DNA of 64,000 nt from Volvox africanus (lineage: Eukaryota; Chlorophyta; Chlorophyceae; Chlamydomonadales; Volvocaceae). A program made the translations under genes and the position numbers. Under the pieces are notes generated by a model. The model was not told the origin of the DNA and did no database searches. It saw only the letters and a program-made list of their open reading frames with translations. Each line of letters begins with the position of its first letter. Position 1 is the first letter of the stretch. This document shows, in pieces, positions 55,061-64,000 of this stretch. The stretch spans positions 2,651,501 through 2,715,500 of the forward strand of contig BSDZ01000005.1 in NCBI GenBank assembly GCA_030268105.1, given 5' to 3'.

Positions 55061-58000
55061 GCGAGTACTGCTGCTACTTACGTGCGGGGAAGGGAGAGGA
55101 CAGAGTGCGAAAAGGGAAAGGAAAGCCGCAGGGAACGGAGTCAATGTACACCAGTAAGAGCAGGCAGACAGAGATGTGTATGACATCAGAGGCGATATGA
55201 GCGCCCAGTCGTTACGAACAGGAATAACCACGAGTTCTCCGTGAGGGGGTGATACGTGGTTCATCCACCAGGGCACGAGAGCACTTGGGCACAGGAGAAC
55301 GGGAGAATGATATGGACCGGCGTCATTGACCTGACCGGAAGCCCTAGTCATGGAACTGAGTTGCGGCTGGCTGGCTGGGTTGCTGACACTTCAGCGGCTT
55401 GGTCCATGGTGCTACCGGTTGCACGTCCACCGCTCTTCAAGATAACCTGATGTACTGATGTACCGATGTACTGCTCTATCGCTTGTTAATGCCGGTATTT
55501 TTCCTGCTGCAGTCTTCCGCTGTTATCCAACTACGTTCTCCAGCTGGACGCGGCGGAGGTGGCGCAGCTGCCCACAGACGGGTCGGCGGCGTTTGAGGAG
55601 CTCATGCTGAAGCCGCTTAGCGCAGGGCTGGGGACGGCGCAGGTGCGGCCGTGCAGCCATTGCGCAGCACGTGGGTGGAGGAATGGGGCGGACGCCTGAC
55701 AACTGCAGGGGGTATCCATTCGTAAGAGCGGAGGGCGTGCGTGCGGGCAGTATCCACCCTGCTGACGGCATTACGCATTGCGAAGAATGCAACGAACGAG
55801 AAGACCCAAGGTTTAGGAGTTCTAGCACTGCAAAAATTGTACGTAAGGTACCATGCAGTTAATCACCGAACTATAACGTAAAGCAAACAAAATGAAATTG
55901 GTCGAATATGCTATGTTGTTAAATACTATGACGAGCGATAAATAAAGTGCATTTCGGGATTGTGTTCTTTTGGTTGAGTTGCGAGAAAGGTTACCACCCA
56001 ACTGTCCAAAGTCCACAAGTGATGTGGGGAAGACGATTGACACAAGCTTTCATTGAAGAATATGTTATTTTTGGGTTGATCATGCCATCCAACGCGCTAG
56101 CAAGCCGAATGTATATTTACACCAAGAGGTACGGCGTTCTCGAAGACTTGTAAAAGGACTAAGAAGAGTAGTTTCAAAAGAGAATCCTGCGCTTCGATTT
56201 GTTGACGACTCCTGAAAAGCAGCTCTGAACAACCGCATGCTGTCTGCCAACGTTCGGAACGCCCGCAGGTGGTGATCATTATTGACGGCCTGGATGAGGC
56301 TGACCCGCCCACACCGTTGGGACAAGCCCCGCCGCCGCCGCTGCTGCTGCCTCCTTCCCCCCGCCGCCTCCCGGCGCCCCTCCTTAGCTCCGATGCGGCT
56401 GCGGCGCTGCTGCTATCGCCATCGGCGCGTGGCAGTCGGGTTCACCTGCCGCCGCCGACGTCGCCGTCTACGGCGCAGAATGGGGCACTTGCAGTGGCGG
56501 GGGCGGCGGCCGTGTCGCTGCCTGTCTGTGGTAACAAAGTTGTGCAACTGCTGGCGAAACAGCTCAGATCCCTGCCCACATTCGTACGGTTCGTTGTCTC
56601 AACTGATCCAGGGGCAATGGGCGGGCATGTGCGTGCGGCGCTGGACCGCGCCTTTGCAGACTGTAGCGGTGTGTCGTACATGACTCCACAGCAGCTTCGA
56701 TGCCGGCCGCGGCCACCGCTGCCGGCGATGACTGACAATGATGACTGCAGCTTCGATACCGCCGCTGCCGTGTCACCGGGCCGAGGCGGCGGTGGTGCTG
56801 CCGCAGCTGGCAACAGTGGCGTGCTGCTGTACCACACAGTGATGAACGAATGCCTAGGCGGCGTTGCTGCCGCGGCAGCGGCAGCGACAGCAAAGCCACC
56901 GCCTGCTGCAAAGCCTGTCCTGCCGCCGCTGGCCGCCGCCACCGTGGCCGACCTGCACGCTGCCTACTCGCAGCTCTTCTCTGCAGGTATATCCCGATTG
57001 GGCAAGTCCGATCAGGAGGCAGTTCGTGCGCTGCTGGAGGTGCTGCTGGCGGCCCAGGAGCCCCTTCCAGTTACCCTGCTGGCGGCCATGGGCCTGGCGG
57101 GAGCGCTCCGCCTGCTACCGGGTTACCGAGTTCTAATTGCCGGTCCAATCAGTGGCGGCGATGGTGATAGCGACGGCGACGGCGGTGATGCGGACGAGGA
57201 CTATCACGGAGGTGCGGGACGGCCGGGGGACGGCTTAAATACGGCGCGGTCCGTTTTCTCTTCGCCGGAGCGCCGGCACACAGTGCGCATCCTCCACAAG
57301 TCCCTTGCCGACTGGCTGGCTGACCCACGGGTCAGTGGGCCCCTCCTGGCGACCTCCCCAGCTCGTGGCCACGCCCGCCTCGCGCACTACCTCTTCACTC
57401 AAGTCGTAGCGGCCGCATCATACTCCGCTCCGCCACCTGGATCCGTATCGCAGCTCCAGCTGCCCAACAGCCCCCGTGCCGCTGCGACCTGCCGTACACC
57501 ATCGCCGTACGCATTAACGTACCTTGTACGGCATCTTGTCGCCGGCGGCGATCGAGAATCGTTGGACGCATTGCTCCAGCATTACGGCTTCCTGGCGGCG
57601 GTGCTTAGCCGGGGCCTAGGCCATTCGTTATTGCGCGACATGCTGTCGCTGCCCGGCCCCACGCCGCTGGTGTGCGACATGTTGCGCTGGCTGGCCGAGC
57701 AGCAGGCCGTGCTGGTAGGCACCCTGACTGGCGAAGACGTTCTGGGCAACCTTCTGCAGCATTGCCCCGTGGGCAGCGTGGCGTTTCAGGCAGCGCAGCA
57801 ACACATACTAGCAGAGGCGGCGGCAGCCGGACGGCCGGGGTGGAGGCTGCGGCACGGACTAGGGTTGCCAAGGAACTGGCCGGCGTTGCGAGGCATGCTT
57901 GAGGTGGGCGCGGGGAGTAGATATAGGGAGTCAGAGATTCTAGCGAACGGTTTAAATGTGGGGCTACGAACTTGACCTTGAAGGGGCAGGGATCAGGCTG

Positions 58001-61000
58001 GGGCACGCTGGAAACGAAGATCCCTCTCATAACTGATGTGGGGACGGTGAATGGATGAGGGCGTACCCTTAGCACGTTCGGAGAGGCCGAGCTCTGCCCA
58101 GATCAAGGATAGAGGCATCTGGTGAAGATGGATCACTGACCCGGTCAAACCGACAACTAAATGTAATTTGGGTTGTTTGGGGATGTCTTGGGGCGGCCGG
58201 GATGTGGCTTAGGCGGCATGCGGCAACATGCCTTGTATTGCGCTGAGCTGGTAAACCTGAGCTGCGATCTTCAGATCCTTAACGCGCACGCCCGTTCCTT
58301 CAGTTCCGTAACTGCGGTCTTCTGCGAATCGTTTGACCAACTTAGGTTTAATATTCCGTCTTGCACCTCAAATCCTAAAGCCTTACCCACGCAACCCCCC
58401 CTCCACCACACACACACAGACACCCCGGTCCCAACCGGAATTTCGTTCGTGTGCCTTACCCTGCCGCCACTATCCCTGCCCCACACCCCCGGGACCGATC
58501 TGTGGGAGATGGGGAGTGGGTTCCTGCACACGGGTCCGCTGTTCAACATAAGGCATCAGCCCACCCTACTCCACCCGCACCACCCCGCACCATCTAAACG
58601 CATCAACACGCACTATCTGCTACTCACAATGACATTAACGAGACGACCCCAACACCTGTAAACACTACAACATTCAGGGACATTCGCGCGTTGTGATGGC
58701 CGTGACCTGGAGCCCGGACGGCCGCACCCTGGCCACTGGCAGTGGGGATGCGACGGTGCGGCTGTGGGAGGCAGCCAGCGGCGAGTGCATCGCCACACTG
58801 GAGGTAAGGCTTTGCAGGGACAGGGATTCCTGGCCCTTCATCTTCACGATCCCCTTTTTCTATACCTCCCACCTCCTCCATGCCCTTTTTTTCTATGCTT
58901 CAGGGCCACATTAGCGACGTGCAGGCAGTGGCCTGGAGCCCCAGCGGCGGCGCACTGGCCAGTGGAGGCAACGATGGCAATGTGAAGTTGTGGGACATGG
59001 CCACTGGGGACTGCGTGGCAACACTGATGCTGGTGAGGAGAACAACATCACTAGGGGCGGTCCCTGGCTCAAAAGGCTCTTGTTTTGGTCCTGTCCTGTG
59101 GGGGGCGGAGGTTGTCTCGCTGATGATGTTGCTTCAGTGACCCGCTGTGACCCGCAGTGACCTGCTGCCATTGGTCGCCCCTGTTCACACATTGGCTATG
59201 GGCATCTGGGTTTTCGGATTCTCTGTCCTTTGCCAGGTCATTGCGTTGCTTCAGCTTCTTAATCATTGAACCTTCGTTTTAAAATACACACACAGACGCA
59301 CAGCTGATGCTCGGCCGCGCTCCCCGCTTCTCCTTTTCCTCTACCAGTCCCAGCCTGGCGAGGAGGTCCGTTCGGTGGCTTGGAGCTGCGATGGGCGGGC
59401 GTTGGCCAGTGGCAGCAACATGGGGGAGGTTCGCGTGTGGGACGCAGCCAGCGGGGAGTGCGTCCTGGCGCTGGAGGTGTGGCGCTGGACAAGGGATGCG
59501 GTTTTCGTTAGATGTTCGTTTAATACTGTTAGGGGAGAGAGGGCGGGGTATGTGTGTGAAAGTGAGGGATGAGGGTATTGGGAAGGGAAAGGAGATTAGA
59601 AAGATGTGATGTGAGAGGAGGGATATGGAGGCTGATACATTATGAAGGAGGGATTTTATGTGGGGAGTCGTTGAGGCATTGTCTTGGCGCGTCTTGGGGG
59701 TGCGCGGAAAGACGGTCGTATCCGTGCGCCTGTATCTATCTTGCCTTCGGTGGAGATGAGTTCAGTATTTCGCGCCATATATGTTCCCTCCCTGGCATCC
59801 CGAAATACGATTTTCTACAGGGTCACGTGGATGCCGTACTCAGCGTGGCGTGGAGTCCCCGGGGGGGTATTTTAGCCAGTGGCGGGGAGGACGAGACTGT
59901 GCGGCTATGGCACCCCGCCAGTGGGCAATGTACATCCACCATGCTGGTAAGGGAAAGAGCACGTTCTGTGCACAGGATCTGTTGTAATGTATATGCTATC
60001 TCTAGTAAACAAACTAGCCTGGAGGTGGCGATGTGGGAGCGAGGGGGACGGCCGGAATGCTGAAGCTAAGGCAGCTTTCTTGTGTGACCTGCCTACCTGC
60101 CCACATTCGGGAATGGAGTACATATACCATTCTGAAATCGCTGACGGCGGCCGATGGGTAGTCATGAGGTGCTGATGGCTTTTGCGTATATGTTTATGCG
60201 TGTGCTTGTGTGTGTGCGTGTGTTTATGGGTTCATGTTCCCGTATGGCTCGAGCCCGCCTTATTGTTGTATCTCTGTTGTGTCGGCCAACAAAGGCCCGA
60301 TCGGAAGGATGACCATCTGAGGTCCAGGATCCTTTGACACTGCCCGTAGGTACCCCAGGATACTACACTTATACGTTGCCGCTTGCTATCGCTCTACCCT
60401 CAAACTGTCTCAAAACCCCGGACGCACCTGGGTATTTTCCAAATGTATATGTTGAATGCACACAGACACACATACCTGTTATACGTGTTCAGGCACGACA
60501 GTTATGGCACGACTAATATGCCCCTGGAGTTCCAGGTTCTACCCCGACTGAGAGCGGGCCAAAGACCCTAATGTTAAGGGCAGGGTGCCCCCATGTCGAT
60601 GGACGGTGACGACCCCAATTAATGTGACCTGCGAGCTGACCAGTAGCGGAGTTGACGCCTTAGTTGATTCGGCAGATTCCGCTGGATGCTGGTGGTGGGT
60701 GCTGAACCTGGGAAAACCACTGATTTCGGAGAAGTCGGCATGGGAGACTGGATGAGGGTGCCCCGAAACACCGGGGAAGGTAGGGACTGCCAGGTTAGTG
60801 GCCACGGGTGATGTACCCCCCTATCCTACACATACACACATACCTGTTAATACACGCCTGGACTCCATCCTCGGGTGGACCCTCCATCTCCCCAATCCCG
60901 CTGTACTCAGGGCCACGCAGGCTGTGTCCGTAAGGTGGCCTGGAACCCGGACGGCCGTACTCTGGCGAGCGGCAGTGACGACGCCACCATTCGGTTGTGG

Positions 61001-64000
61001 GATACGTCCAGCGGTGACTGCACTTCCACGTTGGAGGTGAGGCTTTACGCCGGCTCGACGGTCCCATGACCTCGTGGTGGATATTGGGTGATGAGAGAGG
61101 GAAAGGCGAAAAATAAGAAAGCTTGCGGCTGAAGGCGGTGCTGGAGGCCGGTGCGCGCAAAGGGCGGTGCACATGAGATGTCGGGATACGATGAAGACGC
61201 GCTGGGGGCCTGAATTGTCGGCTCAAGGCACTGGTAGATGTCAGATCAGGCAGACGGACGATGAGTACTGACCAATCGAAATGGCAAAAGTAAATAGGAG
61301 GCAGGCGGTATTGCTTTTAAGTTTTACCCTATTTGGATATACTATTAGTGCTGCAGTTATCCCCAGCGCTGGAGCCTTGACGTTTACGTATGTACCCCTA
61401 TGCCCTCGCTAGGGGATTTTCGTGCTGTTGTTCCTCGCTATATTCCCATCGCTACACACACAGACAAAGTGTGATTTTACCCCAGACAGTGCATTCTGGT
61501 CCCGCACGCTGGATCGTCCGCATTGCTGGGTCGACCGCAGCTTAACCTTTCCGTTATAATTCCCTGACGTCACGTTCCACCTTGCATTTTCACTCTGCTT
61601 CCCGTGGTTTCCTCCACCTCTTACGGCCCCTCCCAATCCCCTCCCGCTAGGGTTTGGTCATTTCGGACCTTGTTGCATTTATTTTAACATCCATTACTCC
61701 CCTGCTTCCCCACTTTCCCTGTCCTGGGTACGGTGCGTATTATAACCGGACCCCTGCGCTCCTGTCCGCGGATACCTTGACACTCCTAACTCCCTTCTTC
61801 CCCGTAGGGCCACTCATGGCCGGTCACATGCGTGTGCTGGAGCCCCGATGGTCGAGATCTGGTCAGCGGCTCCACGGATCAAACCATTCGGATATGGGAC
61901 GCGGGAACCGGAGTGTGCCTGGGTGGACTAGAGGTGCGGAACGTCCGCGCAGCAAAGAGGAGGGCAGGTCTGAGGAGATAGGAGACCGACCCGTGGGTTA
62001 TGATGGGTCGTAGGTATGGGCCATCGGAGCCCTCGTAGCCGGGGGAGACTACCTACATAGGGCGGCCGGCAGTAAGGTGCGGAAGGCGCTCTTGCAGATT
62101 GCTGCCTTGTGTCGTTTTCCTTTGGTACTTACGAATGCCCACTGTTACCTGTCCCTTGCGTGCCCTGCCTCACTTAGGAGTTTTCTTACTCTGTGTCTTG
62201 GAGCCCCGACGGCCGCACCCTCGCCAGCGGCGGCAGCATCGACCCCAGTGTGCGACTGTGGGACGTGGCAGCGACCATTGGCGCGGCGGAGGAGACCGGG
62301 GGATCCGGCGGGGCGCAGCAGGTATGCGTTATTGGGCGAAAAGGAAAGGGAGAGCTGTAGGGGAACAGAGGGAGTGTGCGTCTCGGTGTGCGTATCAATG
62401 GGAAGATAGTGCTTCGGGTGGGGCGGGGCGGGGCGGGGTAGGGTGGGTGGGGCATGCTTTATGGAGAAGGTAAGGCCCAGTAAGGTCCAGGCGGGCTTCA
62501 GGGACCTTTATGTGGCTGAGTAATTGCATATCATTTAGGTTATAGTAGGTCGTTTAATAGGTCGTTTGCGCGCTACAGAGGCGCGTCTGAAATGCGTCTG
62601 CACCAATATGAAAGAATGCGACCTCCATTCTGGTGGCCAGCATTATGGTGATAAATGTCGGTGGGGCGCGCCGGTGAGCTGTGCATGTGCGTGCCTCCAC
62701 CTGCGCTTCGCAGTTTTGTGACTCACCCAACTTCCGCAATGCGCGCCTTCGCCAGCCTGCTGGCTCATCGCAATCTCTTCCACCACCGCTCCTTCCACTG
62801 CTGCCATGACAGGGGCACTCGGACATTGTCAACAGTGTGGCCTGGACACCCGACGGCAAGACGCTGGCCAGCGGAAGCGATGACAGGACAATCCGCCTGT
62901 GGGACGCCACCACGGGAGAATGCACATCCACCCTCGAGGTGCGTATCGTCATTCATTTCTTAGCATTTTGTTCCAAAATCGGGGCCACCTGGACAGGTTT
63001 GGACGCCCGTTGCTCGGAATGGCCACGAGATGCCGCGCTGTGCTGAGAACTTCTTGGCGGTGTGGAGGGCTCAGTGTGTCACGACACGGCTAGCAAACGT
63101 CTAATCGCTTAGTCATCCAAGGAAGTGCTCACTAAACCCAAAGACCCTAAAAACATACCTAATACATAACCATCTAAGGTCTCCTCAATCCCTTAAGAGT
63201 TCAGATTACGCTACTTGATGGCGTGCGTACCTTTCCGCAGGGTCCTCTGGACCGTGTCTTCGCAGTGGCCTGGAGCCCCGATGGCCGCACCCTGGCCAGC
63301 GGCAGTCGGGACATGGGCGTGCGGTTGTGGAACGCAAAGAGCGGCGGGTGCACCAGCGTGTTCAAGGTATGGGAGCAGAGGAGGAAAGCGAGGGGTGGGA
63401 TGAAAGGCATGAGTAAGAAATTTACGGCGTGTGGAGGCGTATGGGTTTAGGCCTCGAGAGGCAGGGGTAGCAGTCTCCTGGCGAGGGACGAAGGCGATGG
63501 CGGCAGCCTGGCGGATACCATCCCTATGCTCCAGGTCCTCAGTTGGTCGCAAATTATGACTGTACGGTATCCCTGATTTGTTGAAGAAGCCTCTCCACGG
63601 CCGGATCCAGCCAGGTTCGCATTGACGCAGTTGCTGTGTTCTCCTGTACAGAACCGTTACACACAGGCACGCACGTATACACGCTTGAGTGCGCACCGGC
63701 CCCGACCCGTAAGGATGACCCCTAACTTGAACGCGGGATTAGCGGACATCCTCGTAACTGCGAATGCTGTTTTCGGCCGTAGGGTCACCTGGACACGGTG
63801 TACAGCGTAGCTTGGGGCCCCGACGGCACGGCGCTGGCCAGCGGCAGCGGCGATAAAACGATTCGGCTGTGGAATGCTACCAGTGGGCAGTGCATGGCAA
63901 CGCTGGAGGTGCGAACAGAACCGAACCAGTCACAGGAAGCCATGGGTGATGGAGAGGTGTTTGCTGTCTTGTTGCAAGAGCTGGGGTCAGATGGAGTAGA
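53916..64000 (+). CDS. NLR-like STAND protein: SHSW (TIR-like) domain, NACHT ATPase, at least ten WD40 blades; 3' end outside window
   Basis: Exons 53916-55060, 55513-55642, 56269-57903, then ten WD40 exons: 58678-58803, 58904-59032, 59348-59476, 59821-59946, 60911-61036, 61808-61933, 62178-62321, 62813-62938, 63241-63366 and 63783-63908. The start has a perfect context (GCCGCCATGG). Joined, it gives 970 residues before the WD40 part and 428 of WD40 within the window. Residues 84-87 are SHSW, with [11 protein letters not shown] and RAWILYEW (Glu180) downstream. P-loop GGSGEGKST is at 320-328, and Walker [13 protein letters not shown] begins at 426. STDP follows as a sensor-1-like motif, and [12 protein letters not shown] matches the helical region before WD40 in NACHT-WD proteins. 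STAND proteins switch by nucleotide exchange and oligomerise on ligand binding; a recognition or immune role is inference. Introns hold nothing else I can identify. Confidence 0.85.
55513..55642 (+). CDS. STAND gene exon 2: NACHT middle
   Basis: After CTGCTGCAG the frame gives [19 protein letters not shown] and FEELMLKPL, then donor GTGCGG. Joined to exon 1 it reads [17 protein letters not shown], the usual run between P-loop and Walker B in NACHT-WD proteins. 130 nt, phase 2 to phase 0. Confidence 0.78.
56269..57903 (+). CDS. STAND gene exon 3: Walker B, sensor, helical region
   Basis: 545 codons between acceptor GCCCGCAG and donor GAG|GTGGGC, phase 0 on both sides. It starts [14 protein letters not shown] (Walker B). 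An Ala/Pro-rich insertion of about 65 residues separates that from [13 protein letters not shown]. Further Ala/Gly-rich and Asp/Gly-rich loops follow, then [15 protein letters not shown] and helical segments to [10 protein letters not shown]. The intron before it is 626 bp and the one after 774 bp. Confidence 0.82.
58678..58803 (+). CDS. WD40 blade exon 1 (42 codons)
   Basis: Acceptor ACATTCAG, donor GTAAGG. GHSRVV...[14 protein letters not shown]...VRLWEA with the terminal TLE; complete GH-to-WD blade (WE in place of WD). Confidence 0.85.
58904..59032 (+). CDS. WD40 blade exon 2 (43 codons)
   Basis: Acceptor GCTTCAG, donor GTGAGG. GHISDV...[14 protein letters not shown]...VKLWDM, ending TLML. 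Confidence 0.85.
59348..59476 (+). CDS. WD40 blade exon 3 (43 codons), GH missing
   Basis: Acceptor CTACCAG, donor GTGTGG. Begins SQPGEEV instead of GH, then [14 protein letters not shown]...VRVWDA and ALE. Confidence 0.8.
59821..59946 (+). CDS. WD40 blade exon 4 (42 codons)
   Basis: Acceptor TCTACAG, donor GTAAGG. GHVDAV...[14 protein letters not shown]...VRLWHP, with HP replacing DA and TML at the end. A 964-bp intron follows, in which I found no further blade. Confidence 0.83.
60911..61036 (+). CDS. WD40 blade exon 5 (42 codons)
   Basis: Acceptor GTACTCAG, donor GTGAGG. GHAGCV...[14 protein letters not shown]...IRLWDT and TLE. Confidence 0.85.
61808..61933 (+). CDS. WD40 blade exon 6 (42 codons)
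   Basis: Acceptor CCCCGTAG, donor GTGCGG. GHSWPV...[14 protein letters not shown]...IRIWDA and GLE. Confidence 0.85.
62178..62321 (+). CDS. WD40 blade exon 7 (48 codons), divergent
   Basis: Acceptor CACTTAG, donor GTATGC. Lacks GH and the first strand (starts [19 protein letters not shown]), keeps VRLWDV, then has an Ala/Gly/Glu-rich tail ending GAQQ. It may be a degenerate blade or spacer. Confidence 0.75.
62813..62938 (+). CDS. WD40 blade exon 8 (42 codons)
   Basis: Acceptor CATGACAG, donor GTGCGT. GHSDIV...[14 protein letters not shown]...IRLWDA and TLE. Confidence 0.85.
63241..63366 (+). CDS. WD40 blade exon 9 (42 codons)
   Basis: Acceptor TTCCGCAG, donor GTATGG. GPLDRV (GP for GH)...[14 protein letters not shown]...VRLWNA and VFK. 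Confidence 0.84.
63783..63908 (+). CDS. WD40 blade exon 10 (42 codons), last in window
   Basis: Acceptor GGCCGTAG, donor GTGCGA. GHLDTV...[14 protein letters not shown]...IRLWNA and TLE. The donor shows that the gene continues beyond base 64000. Confidence 0.84.

Noticed and set aside
59947..60910. A further WD40 exon in the long introns (also 61037-61807)
   Set aside because: I searched for GH...WSPDG...LWD patterns between AG and GT sites and found none.

Overview
This looks like nuclear DNA of a green alga, most likely a volvocine or Chlamydomonas-type chlorophyte. The evidence is indirect. Protein-coding exons are split by short GT-AG introns. There is a decayed interstitial tract of the 8-bp telomere unit TTTTAGGG used by Chlamydomonas. 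A STAND ATPase carries an N-terminal SHSW-type domain of a kind I associate with algae and a few other protists. The retroelements are chromodomain Ty3/gypsy elements. No bacterial or organellar gene organisation is visible.

Bases 1-37907 are a head-to-tail array of one LTR retrotransposon, here called elements A (partial), B, D, F and G. LTRs are 816 or 824 bp with TGTTG...CAACA ends, and internal regions are about 5823 bp. Between A and B, B and D, and D and F lies the same 2328-bp non-LTR segment S, so the repeated unit is LTR-internal-LTR-S (9784 and 9782 bp). F and G instead share their middle LTR (3 LTRs, 2 internal regions). Gag and Pol lie in one frame separated by a single amber codon. 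Pol has protease, RT, RNase H, integrase and chromodomain. F and G look intact, B has a frameshifted gag, and D and A have lost the chromodomain to the same 1-nt deletion.

Bases 37908-40824 are unique DNA with an EF-hand-like open frame running into a 1.15-kb C-rich minisatellite, followed by the telomere-like tract. Bases 40825-43152 are a fourth, element-free copy of S whose two edges look like the pre-insertion sites of the array elements. Bases 43153-52840 are gene-poor. They hold a 1145-codon low-complexity reading frame on the minus strand with an internal repeated motif, and one orphan terminal exon.

Bases 52841-64000 hold two plus-strand genes, both assembled here from splice sites and phase. 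The first is a small four-exon gene for a 209-residue protein with an MGC-type acylation N-terminus. About 200 bp further on is a large NLR-like gene with an SHSW (TIR-like) domain, a NACHT ATPase and at least ten WD40 blades. Each blade is encoded by its own phase-0 exon, mostly exactly 126 nt, and the gene runs off the right edge. By architecture it resembles STAND immune or recognition receptors, with WD40 sensing, NACHT switching and the N-terminal domain signalling. That role is inference.
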